From contig PBLF01000031.1 of assembly GCA_002722295.1 (NCBI GenBank), positions 62,001-126,000 on the forward strand: a stretch of DNA of 64,000 bases, written 5' to 3'. Positions 21,630 to 31,911 of this stretch are shown in pieces (positions within the stretch are counted from its first letter, which is position 1; the number at the start of each line of letters is the position of its first letter). The notes under the pieces were generated by a model, which saw only the letters and a program-made list of their open reading frames with translations, made no database searches and was not told the origin of the DNA. Position numbers and translations under genes: made by a program. This DNA is from Stappia sp. (GTDB taxonomy: Bacteria; Pseudomonadota; Alphaproteobacteria; Rhizobiales; Stappiaceae).

Positions 21630-22154
21630 TCAGCGTCCGGCGAAGCTCATGCGGCTCATGACGTCATCCTTCAGCACGAAGCGGTGCCAGAGGGCTGCGA
21701 GCACATGCAGCGTGATCAGCACGATAAAGACCGGCTTGAGTATCTCGTGGATCTCGCCGGAGATATGAACGCCGCCGTACCACGCCACTAGCCCGGTGAC
21801 GGGAGCCGCCAGCAGCAACGCATAGAAAAGCGCGTAGGTCGCGCGCATGGCCAGAAGCAGCGGTGCAGCCAGGGCGGGGGCGGGCGGTGCGGCGCGCGTC
21901 AGGCGCAGGGCGAGGCGGGCGAGTGTGAGCGCGAGAACGGCGACGCCGACCCAGATGTGCAGATTGCCCATCAGCCAGACGAGCGTGGACGGGATCTCGC
22001 CGTCACGCAGCGTGTGCCCGTAGTCCTTGATCGATTCCCCGAACACGAGCTGGAAGATGATCAGGGCGGCAATGACCCAGTGCAGCAGGACCTGGGACGT
22101 GGAATAGGCCGCGGGCGCGTCGGCGATGCCCGCGCGGTCTGAAATTTCACTCAT
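21630..22154 (-). CDS. Cytochrome b561 family protein
   Basis: 174 aa, four transmembrane helices (about residues 22-40, 58-78, 100-122 and 137-158). Histidines suited to bind two b hemes lie in SQVLLHWVIAALI, GNLHIWVG and LITLHVLAALWHRFV, the order usual in prokaryotic cytochrome b561 (YodB/CybB type, PF01292). Members pass electrons from quinol, for instance as superoxide:quinone oxidoreductase. Start ATG at 22154 has GAGGT upstream. Apparently monocistronic; next gene (speE) is on the same strand, after its own terminator. Confidence 0.88.
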   Translation of the reverse strand: MSEISDRAGIADAPAAYSTSQVLLHWVIAALIIFQLVFGESIKDYGHTLRDGEIPSTLVWLMGNLHIWVGVAVLALTLARLALRLTRAAPPAPALAAPLLLAMRATYALFYALLLAAPVTGLVAWYGGVHISGEIHEILKPVFIVLITLHVLAALWHRFVLKDDVMSRMSFAGR

Positions 22155-22304
22155 GGCTACCTCGCAAGAGAAGGATGGCTGGTGTCTCGCTCCGCCCGCC
22201 CGTCCCGGCCGGCGCAGCGACAATACTCGCATTTGTTCGCAAGTATGTACCGGTTCTGTCGCAAGATGTAACCGGCGCAGGGAAAGTGCGGTGAAAACGT
22301 AAAA

Positions 22305-22335
22305 AAAGCCCGCGCGACAGGCTCGCGCGGGCTTT
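22305..22335 (-). terminator. Intrinsic terminator of speD-speE
   Basis: A 13-bp stem (AAAGCCCGCGCGA / TCGCGCGGGCTTT) with 5-base loop. On the minus strand it is followed by a run of seven T. It lies 34 bases after the speE stop. Confidence 0.92.
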
Positions 22336-22368
22336 GGAGCGTCCATGATCCGTGGGTGTGGGCGGATG

Positions 22369-23238
22369 CTAGCCGGCCCGCCCCTTCTCCACCAGATCGC
22401 GGATGAATCGCGGAAGCGCGAAGGCGGCCGCGTGGACCTCCGGCGTGTAGTAGCGGGTCTCGAGGCCGGCGGCGGTAAAACGCTCGACCAGCGTCTCGAG
22501 CGACACGCGGCGCAGGTCCGGATTGTCGCTTGCCCAGCCAAGGGCCATGTGCCCGCCGAAGTAGGTCGGGATGGCGGCGATATAGGCGCCCGCATCCTTG
22601 TAGATGGATGTGAAATGCCCGATCGAGGAAACGAGTTCGTCCGGCTGCAGGAAGGGGACACCGTTCTGGGTCACCAGAACGCCGCCCGGCTTCAGGCAGC
22701 GGTGGACTCCGGCGTAGAACTCCCTGGTGAAGAGCACCTCGCCGGGGCCGTCCGGGTCGGTGCTGTCCACCAGCACCACGTCGAAACGGCGATCCGTCTC
22801 GGCGACGAAGCGGGCTCCGTCGGCGATGACGAGATCGAAGCGATCATCGTCGAAGACGGGGGCGTTGAACTCGCCGAACTGCTCCCGGGAGAAATCGACG
22901 ACCGCGCTGTCGATCTCGACCTGGGTAAGGCGCTCGATGCCCTTGTGCTTGAGCGCCTCCTCGGCCATGCCGCAGTCGCCGCCGCCGACAATGAGCACCT
23001 CGCGCGCCGCGCCATGGGCGAGGATCGGCACATGGGCCATCATCTCGTGGTAGATGAACTCGTCGCCGGTGGTCACCTGGGTGATGCCGTCGAGCATCAG
23101 CACCTTGCCGAACACCGGATTGGTGAACAGCACGAGATCCTGATGCTCGGACCGGCTCTGGAACAGGACGTCCTCGCAGTCGTACTGAACCTGCACGCCG
23201 GGATAGAGCGTTTCCGCGAAAATCAGCCCCTGGCTCAT
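22369..23238 (-). CDS. speE: Spermidine synthase SpeE
   Basis: 289 aa. Transfers the aminopropyl group of decarboxylated AdoMet to putrescine. The family signature is clear: LMLDGITQVTTGDEFIYHEMMAHVP, the nucleotide-binding VLIVGGGDCGMAEEAL, VEIDSAVVDFSREQF, and the catalytic/polyamine-binding region VVLVDSTDPDGPGEVLF. Start ATG at 23238 overlaps the speD stop (ATGA) and has a near-perfect ribosome site (AAGGAGGTGGA) inside speD, so the two are translationally coupled. The operon ends at a strong terminator. Confidence 0.97.
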   Translation of the reverse strand: MSQGLIFAETLYPGVQVQYDCEDVLFQSRSEHQDLVLFTNPVFGKVLMLDGITQVTTGDEFIYHEMMAHVPILAHGAAREVLIVGGGDCGMAEEALKHKGIERLTQVEIDSAVVDFSREQFGEFNAPVFDDDRFDLVIADGARFVAETDRRFDVVLVDSTDPDGPGEVLFTREFYAGVHRCLKPGGVLVTQNGVPFLQPDELVSSIGHFTSIYKDAGAYIAAIPTYFGGHMALGWASDNPDLRRVSLETLVERFTAAGLETRYYTPEVHAAAFALPRFIRDLVEKGRAG

Positions 23239-23759
23239 TCCACCTCCTTGCCGCGCAGCAATTCGCTGACGGCGGTGCGCCCGGGACGGAAGGCCCGCCT
23301 CAGCACCTCGACGCAGGCCTCGGGCCTGGCGTCGCCACACATGAAGACGTCGAAGGCGGCATAGCCGGCCTCGGGCCAGGTATGCACGGAGATGTGGCTT
23401 TCCGCGAGCACCGCGACACCGCTCACGCCCTCGGGCTGGAACGGATGCAGATGAATGTGCAGCAGTGTCGCCCCCGACTCCGTGACGCAGGTCCGCAACG
23501 CTTCCTCGATATAGGGAAGGTCGTCCAGACGCTCGGCGTCATAGAGGTCGATGATGAAATGCGCGCCCGCGCAACGAATGCCGTCCTTCTCGATGAAGTG
23601 ATCGAGGCGGTCGACCTCCGCGGCAGTGCGGGGTGCGGTTCGTGTCGTGTCTTCCGTATGGGTGGTGCTTCTCGGCTCGCCGTAGGCGGACAGTGTCCGC
23701 TCGTCACCGGCATGAGCCTCCAAGTCCATCCCCAATTGGAAGAGGCCGTCGTCAGACAT
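23235..23759 (-). CDS. speD: S-adenosylmethionine decarboxylase proenzyme SpeD
   Basis: 174 aa. Supplies decarboxylated AdoMet to SpeE. The proenzyme cleaves itself at Glu120-Ser121 in VLAESHISVHTWPE, converting Ser121 into the pyruvoyl cofactor. Catalytic His and Cys regions are seen (HTWPEAGYAAFDVFMCG). Compared with the short bacterial class (~120-130 aa) it has an N-terminal extension of about 55 residues without known motif. ATG at 23759 has a GGGGAG site. A consensus-like promoter lies 52-80 bases upstream. Confidence 0.95.
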   Translation of the reverse strand: MSDDGLFQLGMDLEAHAGDERTLSAYGEPRSTTHTEDTTRTAPRTAAEVDRLDHFIEKDGIRCAGAHFIIDLYDAERLDDLPYIEEALRTCVTESGATLLHIHLHPFQPEGVSGVAVLAESHISVHTWPEAGYAAFDVFMCGDARPEACVEVLRRAFRPGRTAVSELLRGKEVE

Positions 23760-23810
23760 GGCGGTCTCCCCAACCAGCAGATGAAACCCGGGGTTATCCC
23801 GAAGGCCCTT

Positions 23811-23839
23811 CGTATAAGGCCCGATTCGGGGAAATTCAA
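23811..23839 (-). promoter_or_regulatory. Candidate sigma-70 promoter of speD
   Basis: Minus strand: TTGAAT, 17-base spacer, TATACG. Position would give a ~40-45-base leader before the speD start. The terminator-like hairpins further upstream (23863-23993) then belong to the preceding gene and not to a speD leader. Confidence 0.5.
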
Positions 23840-23862
23840 TGGCCGTGAATGAAAAAAGAGCG

Positions 23863-23902
23863 AAAAAACCCTCGAGAACGCAAGAAGATCTCAAGGTTTT
23901 TT
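23863..23902. terminator. Imperfect hairpin with A/T runs between SIMPL gene and speD
   Basis: AAAAAACCCTCGAG pairs with CTCAAGGTTTTTT around a 13-base loop (one mismatch and one bulge). Each arm ends in a six-base A or T tract, so it can terminate in either direction. A second small stem (CCGGCTAAT / ATTAGCCGG, 23909-23939) sits next to it. Confidence 0.5.
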
Positions 23903-23948
23903 GAAGAGCCGGCTAATAATAACCGAAATCATTAGCCGGAAAATAATT

Positions 23949-23993
23949 CCGGCCGTCGCGCGTATCCGCTGCCGGAGTGCGCGCGACGGCCGG
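23949..23993 (-). terminator. Terminator of SIMPL-domain gene
   Basis: A 14-bp GC-rich stem (CCGGCCGTCGCGCG at 23949-23962 and its complement at 23980-23993), 12 bases past the stop codon of the minus-strand gene. It is followed by GGAATTATTTT on the minus strand. Confidence 0.6.
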
Positions 23994-24005
23994 TTGTGTG
24001 CTGCT

Positions 24006-24788
24006 TTACTGCTTCAGTTCCCAGCTCACGTTCACCCGGATCGAAAGCTCGCTCTCGCCTGCCTCGATGGGGGCAGGGGCCGCGGCATCGGCGCCCTTGA
24101 ACTCGGCGCGGGCCATCATCATCACCGGCCGGGGGCCGTGGTCCTGCTCGTTGATGGACAGCACCCGGCCAAGCTCGACGCCGGCCGCCTCGGCGTAGAG
24201 CTTTGCCTTGCGCATGGCGTCGGCCATGGCCTCCTTGCGCGCCTCGTCCTTGAGCTTGCCGGCCTCGCTGACGATGAAGTTGACGCCGCCGATCTGGTTG
24301 GCGCCGTCGCGCACCATGACGTCGAGCAGCCCGCCCAGCTTGGAGAGATCGCGCACACGCACGTTGACCGAGTTGGAGACGCGGTAGCCGACCAGCTCCT
24401 GGCGGTACTCCTGGGGATCGGAGCTCTTCACGCGGGCATAGCGCGGCGAGACGTTGAAGCCGGAGGTCTGGATGTCGCGGGCCTCGATGCCGGCTTCCTT
24501 GATCCGCGCGACGACCTCGGCCATTGCGGTGGAGTTCGCGGTCATGGCCTCGGCCGCCGTGTCCGCGTCACTGACGACGCCGCTGGAGACCATCGCCATG
24601 TCCGGTGCGGCGGTGACGCTGCCGTCGCCGGAGATGTCGATCGTGGCGACACGGGGCTCCTCGGCCAGGGCGGGGCCGGTCGCCGACAGGGCAAGCGGGA
24701 GAGCGGCGAGCCCGGCGATCGCGGCAAGTCGGGCAATTCCCGATGCGCGCGAGGTCGTGTGGCGGGGTGCAGGCGGCAGCATCTTCAT
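24006..24788 (-). CDS. SIMPL domain (DUF541) periplasmic protein
   Basis: 260 aa. Signal peptide (residues ~15-37, ending ATGPALAEEP) followed by a single SIMPL/DUF541 domain (PF04402): VATIDISGDGSVTAAPDMAMVSSGV, IQTSGFNVSPRY, LVGYRVSNSVNVRVRDLSKLG. E. coli YggE is a relative and lowers oxidative stress by an unknown mechanism; some relatives form ring-shaped oligomers. ATG at 24788 has GGAGAG upstream. Flanked by terminators, so monocistronic. The exact function is not known. Confidence 0.88.
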   Translation of the reverse strand: MKMLPPAPRHTTSRASGIARLAAIAGLAALPLALSATGPALAEEPRVATIDISGDGSVTAAPDMAMVSSGVVSDADTAAEAMTANSTAMAEVVARIKEAGIEARDIQTSGFNVSPRYARVKSSDPQEYRQELVGYRVSNSVNVRVRDLSKLGGLLDVMVRDGANQIGGVNFIVSEAGKLKDEARKEAMADAMRKAKLYAEAAGVELGRVLSINEQDHGPRPVMMMARAEFKGADAAAPAPIEAGESELSIRVNVSWELKQ

Positions 24789-24893
24789 TACGTCTCTCCG
24801 GTCGAAAATGGCTTTGTTCACGGGCGGTTGCCCTGGAGGCCACACCCTAGACCGGCAAATGCGGCACCCGCATGACGTGCGCTTGAGACGGCT

Positions 24894-25976
24894 TCAGGGG
24901 AACGGTTCGTCCACTTCGTCGGGATCGAGCGCCACGGGATCGCCCACCTCGCCATCGGCCGACAGCAGCACGGCGACCGGTCGGGAGGCGGGAAATTGCG
25001 CGCAGATGATGAGCACCATCACCGTCAGCGGCACGCAGAGCACCATGCCCGTGACGCCCCAGATCGCCCCCCAGAGGCTCAGCGACAGCATGATGACGAG
25101 GCCGGACAGGTTCAGGCTGTTGCCCATGAGGCGTGGCTCGACCAGGTTGCCGATGGCGAACTGGATGGCCCCGAGGCCGACGCTGATCACCAGGAAGGGC
25201 GTCAGGCTGTCGAAATAGACCAGCGAGAGAAGGCTCGGAAACACCACTGCCGTCAGCGAGCCGATGGTGGGAATGTAGTTGAGCAGGAAGGCGATGAAGC
25301 CGAAGAGCGCCGCGTAGGGGAGCCCCAGAAGTGTCAGCAGGCCGGCGGTGAGAAGCCCCGTGAGCACGCTCACGCCGGTCTTGATGCCAAGATAGTGACG
25401 CAGGGCGTCCGTGATACGGCGACGGATGTGGAAGGCGAGGCGCGCCTGGTCGGACGTGGCGAAGAGACGACGCATCTTCCGGTCGAACGTCGACTGTTCC
25501 AGCAGCAGGAACAGAACGTAGATGAACACCAGCGACGCGGATCCCGCGACGGTGGTCAGGGCGTTGGCTCCGGCGGTGATGGATCGGTTGAGGAAGTTGT
25601 CGGGCAGCAGGTCGCGCAGCTCGATGGGGTCGGCGAGCCCGAGCTTGTGGGAATAGGTGCTGAAGAGGCTTTCAAGCCGGGCCTGATAGACAGGCGCGTC
25701 GCCGGCAAGCTCGGTCAGATTGGCTGTGACGATGTCCACCACCACGATGGAAATGCCGAAGATCACCGCGATCGCGGCGGTCACGGCCAAGACCCTGGGG
25801 GGGCGCAGCGGCCCGAGCGGCAGGGCGCGGATGCCTTCCGCGAGGGCGGTGATGAGATACCACACCAGCAGCGCTATGATGAAGGGGAGCAGCAGCGAGC
25901 GTCCGACCACAAGCAGCCAGCCGACAAGGGTGACGCAGACCAGGGTCAGGGTCAGTACGATCGGAAAGCGCGGCAT
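24894..25976 (-). CDS. AI-2E family transporter (YdiK/PerM type)
   Basis: 360 aa with about eight hydrophobic segments, an arrangement typical for PF01594. The C-terminal half carries the conserved features GLPYAALFGFIAFLLNYIPTIGS and GLGAIQFAIGNLVEPRLMGNSLNLSGLVIMLSLSLWGAIWGVTGMVLCVPL in consecutive blocks. Homologues include the AI-2 exporter TqsA and sodium/proton antiporters, so the substrate should not be assumed. Start ATG at 25976 is preferred as upstream residues lack membrane character. Confidence 0.9.
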   Translation of the reverse strand: MPRFPIVLTLTLVCVTLVGWLLVVGRSLLLPFIIALLVWYLITALAEGIRALPLGPLRPPRVLAVTAAIAVIFGISIVVVDIVTANLTELAGDAPVYQARLESLFSTYSHKLGLADPIELRDLLPDNFLNRSITAGANALTTVAGSASLVFIYVLFLLLEQSTFDRKMRRLFATSDQARLAFHIRRRITDALRHYLGIKTGVSVLTGLLTAGLLTLLGLPYAALFGFIAFLLNYIPTIGSLTAVVFPSLLSLVYFDSLTPFLVISVGLGAIQFAIGNLVEPRLMGNSLNLSGLVIMLSLSLWGAIWGVTGMVLCVPLTVMVLIICAQFPASRPVAVLLSADGEVGDPVALDPDEVDEPFP

Positions 25977-26323
25977 TGTCCTGCGAATCCTGTTCTGCCC
26001 TGCGGGCATCGGCGCATGTCGATCCCTTCGAAGGTCGTGCGGAGTTTCCGCCAAGCCATGCAGGAGGTCCGGGGCAAGGTCAAGCGCGGGCGCGCGTCCA
26101 GTGGTGCCTGGACCCGCTGCCCGCCTGAACCGTGGGGAGAGGCGCGCGCCCGCTTGCATGGCGGGAAAGGGGTGATATACGAAGAAGGTGCCGGGCCGGA
26201 CAGGTTGCGCCGGGTGCCGGATCACGCGTCATGAGGGGCGTGGTGCGGGACACGGGGTTCTGGACGCGGTGCCGGTACAATCGTTTCGTCGGAACGCCTT
26301 GCGGCGTGCCGACCGGATGCGAC

Positions 26324-26399
26324 GGGCCTGTAGCTCAATGGTTAGAGCCGTCCGCTCATAACGGATTGGTTGCAGGTTCGAGTCCTGCCGGGCCCACCA
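26324..26399 (+). tRNA. tRNA with CAU anticodon, probably tRNA-Ile2 (or Met)
   Basis: 76 bases with encoded CCA. Acceptor stem GGGCCTG/CGGGCCC (one T-G pair), D-arm GCTC/GAGC, anticodon loop CTCATAA giving CAT, T-arm GCAGG-TTCGAGT-CCTGC. A CAU anticodon means elongator Met or lysidine-modified Ile2. Pairs C4-G69 and C5-G68, which TilS recognises in E. coli tRNA-Ile2, are present, favouring Ile2. It is not an initiator: the first pair G1-C72 is matched. Confidence 0.95.
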
Positions 26400-26590
26400 C
26401 CTCCCTATAGTCAGTCTTGCGCTGTGAAACCTGGCGTGTTCGGGCACGCGGCCGTGTGCGGCGGTGGCTCGCTGTTTCGGGGATCCACGGGGCATCGTCG
26501 CCCGGAGATCTCGCCGCGCCGAAATTGAGGCGTGGTCCCGGCCGGGCCGCTCATGAATGCCGGTGATCGTGCCGTCGTGGGACGGCCTTT

Positions 26591-27028
26591 TCAGCTCTCG
26601 ATCAGTTCGAGCACCAGTCCGTCGCCAGGGTTGCGCAGGTAGGCGATACGCTTGCCCTTGTTCGGACCGGCGTCGATGACGACGACCTCTCCGAGCAATT
26701 CCAGTGACCACGCGAAGCAGTCCTTCAGCGTCGCGTCGATATCATCGACATCGAGGCCCAGATGAAGCGAGCCGAGGTCGCAGGGACGCGGGCGGAAGTC
26801 GCCACGCGCCGATGGACCGGAGTAGCACAACAACTCCAGCGTTGCCGCGCCGTTGCGCATATAGGCGATTTCGACCCTGGCGTCCGGAACGCCGATGACA
26901 CGTGAGATCAGGTCGGGGTTCCTCGGCGCGCGGGAGATGGTTTCAAATCCGAAGAGCTCGCGAAACATCTTCTCGGCGCGATCGAGGTCGGCCACCGTAA
27001 TGCCGGTGTGGTTGAGCGTGACGGGCAT
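26591..27028 (-). CDS. VOC superfamily (glyoxalase-like) protein
   Basis: 145 aa, one glyoxalase/bleomycin-resistance/dioxygenase fold with two beta-alpha-beta-beta-beta repeats. Possible metal ligands: His7 in LNHTGITV, Glu in ATLELLCY, His in LGSHLGLDV and Glu in LVLELIES. Start ATG at 27028 has AGGAAG upstream. It lies 146 bases downstream of the E2/E1 genes on the same strand, so probably belongs to that catabolic operon. Candidate activities include epimerase, lyase or dioxygenase; not assignable from sequence alone. Confidence 0.85.
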   Translation of the reverse strand: MPVTLNHTGITVADLDRAEKMFRELFGFETISRAPRNPDLISRVIGVPDARVEIAYMRNGAATLELLCYSGPSARGDFRPRPCDLGSLHLGLDVDDIDATLKDCFAWSLELLGEVVVIDAGPNKGKRIAYLRNPGDGLVLELIES

Positions 27029-27173
27029 GCGGATCTTCCTTTTTTGCGAATGGCGAAGACGTGCGACCGCCGGCGGCGGCTCGGGGGGAGAGCCAGGGCC
27101 GCCGGCGGGGTCGGAACCGGTACGGAGGCCCCGGTTCCGGACGCTTCTGCGGCCCGGGGGCCGCACCCTGACC

Positions 27174-28430
27174 TCAGGAGGCCAGCAGCAACGGTGCCTC
27201 GATGAAGGACTTCAGACGCTGGAGAAGCCGGGCGCCCACTGCGCCGTCGATCGCCCTGTGGTCCACGGACAGGGTGAGCCGCAACCGCCGCACCTCCACG
27301 GCCTGGCCGTTGTGCAACGCCAGTTCGCTTTCGATCGTCCCGACGGCGAGGTTCATGCTCTGGGGGGGATTGATGATCGCGGAGAAGGCACTGACCCCGA
27401 ACATGCCGAGGTTCGAGATCCCGGCGAGCCCGCCGGAGTACTCCTGCGGCGAGAGCTTTCCGGCCCGGGCACGTTCGATTGCCTCGCGCGCGGCGGAGGA
27501 AAGCGCACCGGGCGAGAGGCGGGCGGCATCGCGCAGGATGGGCGTTATCAGCCCGCCTTCCAGAGCGACCGCCAGGCCGATGTCGACGCTCGTGTGGCGA
27601 ACCAGCCCTTCCTCGCTCCATGTCACCATTGTATCCGGGGTGGCGGCGATGGCCAGCGCATATGCCTTCATGACCAGGTCGTTGACGGTGACCTTCGCCT
27701 CCGAGCCCGAGGAGGCCAGAGCCTCATTGAGCGTCCGGCGCATGTCGAGCAGCGCATCCGCGTCGCAGCGGATCTCGAGATAGAAGTGCGGCACCGTCTG
27801 CTTGGCCTCGACCAGGCGTGCGGCAATGGTGCGCCGCATGGCGCCGTGCGGTTCCAGGCAGGCCGAAGCTGCGGCCATGTGCATGACCGTGGCGGGAGCG
27901 GCGGCCTCTCCGGCGGCGGCAGTCGGGGCCTGCGTCTCCTCGCGACCCTGCCGCTCGGCCGCCTCGCGAATGTCGGCGGCCAGAATCCGTCCCTTCGGCC
28001 CGGTTCCCCTCAGTCCTTCGGTCTCCACCGACATTTCCCGGGCAAGCCGTCTCGCGAGTGGCGAAATGCGCCGGAGCGGCCGGTCCTGGATGTCATGACC
28101 GCCGACATCCTCTTGCAATGGGGAGGTCGCGTCGGAGGACATCCCGGCCGCAGCCGGGGGCTCCGTCGTTGCCGGCGGCGCGGCACTCGCGCCCGCGCCG
28201 ATGATGCCGATCGGGGTCTCCACCGGAACGTCGCTGGTGCCGCCGGGCACCAGGATCTGCTCCAGAACGCCGTCGGCGGGAGCCTCGATGTCCATGGCGG
28301 CCTTGTCGGTCTCCAGCTCCGCAAGGACATCGCCCTGCTTGACGGCGGTGCCGGGCTCGACGTGCCAGCACACCAGCTTGCCGGTGGCCATGTCCGGCGA
28401 GATCGCCGGCATCAGGATATTGACGGTCAT
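27174..28430 (-). CDS. 2-oxo acid dehydrogenase E2 (dihydrolipoamide acyltransferase)
   Basis: 418 aa. One lipoyl domain (residues ~1-78, lipoylated Lys43 in ETDKAAMDIEAP), an Ala/Pro linker, a peripheral-subunit-binding domain (ISPLARRLAREMSVETEGL ... GRILAADI) and a catalytic acyltransferase domain ending in the active-site motif DHRAIDGAVGARLL. It lies three bases after the E1 gene, a tight pair. The acyl group carried depends on E1 specificity. No E3 lipoamide dehydrogenase gene is present in the cluster, so the housekeeping E3 would serve it. Confidence 0.93.
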   Translation of the reverse strand: MTVNILMPAISPDMATGKLVCWHVEPGTAVKQGDVLAELETDKAAMDIEAPADGVLEQILVPGGTSDVPVETPIGIIGAGASAAPPATTEPPAAAGMSSDATSPLQEDVGGHDIQDRPLRRISPLARRLAREMSVETEGLRGTGPKGRILAADIREAAERQGREETQAPTAAAGEAAAPATVMHMAAASACLEPHGAMRRTIAARLVEAKQTVPHFYLEIRCDADALLDMRRTLNEALASSGSEAKVTVNDLVMKAYALAIAATPDTMVTWSEEGLVRHTSVDIGLAVALEGGLITPILRDAARLSPGALSSAAREAIERARAGKLSPQEYSGGLAGISNLGMFGVSAFSAIINPPQSMNLAVGTIESELALHNGQAVEVRRLRLTLSVDHRAIDGAVGARLLQRLKSFIEAPLLLAS

Positions 28431-28433
28431 GGC

Positions 28434-30512
<2,079 letters not shown>

Positions 30513-30621
30513 GTTTTTTCCTCCCGGGGATACCTGACCGCTCCCGGCAGGGGGCGACCGTTTCGCAGGAAGGCAATCACGTTCGCGGGCTTCCGACAAA
30601 ATCAAAGCGGATATGTCGGAA

Positions 30622-30670
30622 ATAACAAAAAGTTATGTCTGGGTTTCAAGGATCAGTAAAATATATGTCT
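30622..30670. promoter_or_regulatory. Inverted repeat and repeated ATGTCT motif upstream of E1 gene
   Basis: ATAAC-AAAAA-GTTAT (30622-30636) is an inverted repeat of LysR type. It runs into GTTATGTCT (30632-30640), and ATGTCT recurs at 30665-30670, 30 bases on. The same pair of words occurs on the other side of the LysR gene. Probable regulator binding region; inferred. Confidence 0.45.
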
Positions 30671-30689
30671 TTCGCGCTCATCCGCCGGT

Positions 30690-31619
30690 TCAGTCTTCCG
30701 GCGGCAACTCGGCCGTTGCCCACAGTTCATCCTTCACAAGACGGCGGGCACGGCTGATGACCAGATCGGAAAAGACGCGCATGGCGGCGGTGCGAGGACG
30801 GTCGCGGGAGGTCGCGATCACCCAGGGCCACGTGGCGCCGGTTATCGGGGCGATGGAAATGTCGCCGCGCATGAAGGCCTGGTGGCAGGCGCTGTAGGGA
30901 AGGATGCTGTGCAGGCCGCCGCGAGACACCAGGTCAATGATGATCGAGTTGGTTTCGACGATGACCGGCGGATTTGGGGAGGCACCGGAGGGGGACAGAA
31001 GGTCCTCGACCACGCGACGGAGTCCGTTGGGGGAGGGGGTCAGAACGAGGTCGAGCCCGGCCAGGTCCGCACTGGGAACGGGGGAGCCCATTTTCAGCCC
31101 TGCTGCGGCGGAGGACAGCAGCACCAGCCCCTCCGAACAAAGGGCCTGACGGTTCAGGCCGCGCGAGGCACCGTGGTCGGAATAGATCGCCAGATCCACA
31201 TGGCGGGTGACGAGTTCCTCGCGCACGTTGATCGAGACGCCTTCGTGGATTTCCAGGTCTACCTGGGGATGAAGCCGATGGAACTCCGCCGCGACATCGG
31301 CGATCAGCAGGCCCCGAAGGGAGTAGGCGGATGAAATGCGCAGGGATCCGGCCGGGCGGGTCTCTGCGGCGATGATGTCTTCCTTGATGAGTTCAACGTT
31401 CTGCATCAGGGCGCGGACGTGGTCCGCAAGCTTCTGCCCGGAAGGGGTGAGGGCGACACCGCGCGGCCTTCTGTCGACAAGCTGCGTGCCGAGTTCCTCC
31501 TCCAGCAGCTGTACCTGCCTGCTGAGCGCCGGCTGGGAGACGTTCGCCCGCTCGGCCGCATGAGTGATGTTGAGCGTGTTCACCACATGCATGAAATACT
31601 CGAGCTGCCTGATCTTCAC
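30690..31619 (-). CDS. LysR-family transcriptional regulator
   Basis: 309 aa. N-terminal winged HTH: MKIRQLEYFMHVVNTLNITHAAERANVSQPALSRQVQLLEEELG; residues ~90-300 form the ligand-binding domain. It sits between the E1-E2-VOC genes (same strand, downstream) and the divergent ABC importer operon. Matching sequence words in both flanking intergenic regions suggest it controls both. The ligand is presumably a compound brought in by the transporter or an intermediate of its breakdown, but this is inference from position. Confidence 0.9.
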   Translation of the reverse strand: MKIRQLEYFMHVVNTLNITHAAERANVSQPALSRQVQLLEEELGTQLVDRRPRGVALTPSGQKLADHVRALMQNVELIKEDIIAAETRPAGSLRISSAYSLRGLLIADVAAEFHRLHPQVDLEIHEGVSINVREELVTRHVDLAIYSDHGASRGLNRQALCSEGLVLLSSAAAGLKMGSPVPSADLAGLDLVLTPSPNGLRRVVEDLLSPSGASPNPPVIVETNSIIIDLVSRGGLHSILPYSACHQAFMRGDISIAPITGATWPWVIATSRDRPRTAAMRVFSDLVISRARRLVKDELWATAELPPED

Positions 31620-31662
31620 GCGAATTCCTCCCTGTTCGCCGTCTCCAGATCAATGTTTTTTG

Positions 31663-31704
31663 GTTATGTCTTGCATGTCAATTATCTATTTTACACATGT
31701 CTTG
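31663..31704. promoter_or_regulatory. Repeated ATGTCTTG motif upstream of LysR and ABC operon
   Basis: GTTATGTCT at 31663-31671 and ATGTCTTG at 31697-31704, 31 bases apart (start to start of ATGTCT), mirror the arrangement upstream of the E1 gene. The site is in the AT-rich divergent region between the LysR gene and the binding-protein gene. Confidence 0.45.
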
Positions 31705-31911
31705 GCCGTGCCTAGCGTTTGTCGGGCAGGGTGAACGGCCGTCTTCGAGGCCAGACACCCGAGCCAGGAGCGCAAGTATCGGGAGCACTGCGCATCCCTC
31801 GCAACAATGACCGCAACACTGCCTCCGCGGCAGGGAGACCGAGGATCTTCCTGTCCGGTCGAGGGGAACTTGCGCCTTGTCGCGGGACTGAACACTTCGG
31901 GAGGAAACATC

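Noticed and set aside
23863-23902. Attenuator or riboswitch in a long speD leader
   Set aside because: A good promoter (23811-23839) lies downstream of the hairpin, so the hairpin is more simply a terminator of the preceding gene; no known polyamine or SAM riboswitch fold is apparent.
24996-26234. 412-codon open frame antisense to the AI-2E permease
   Set aside because: Gln/Asp/Arg/His-rich mirror of membrane-protein codons; no independent evidence.
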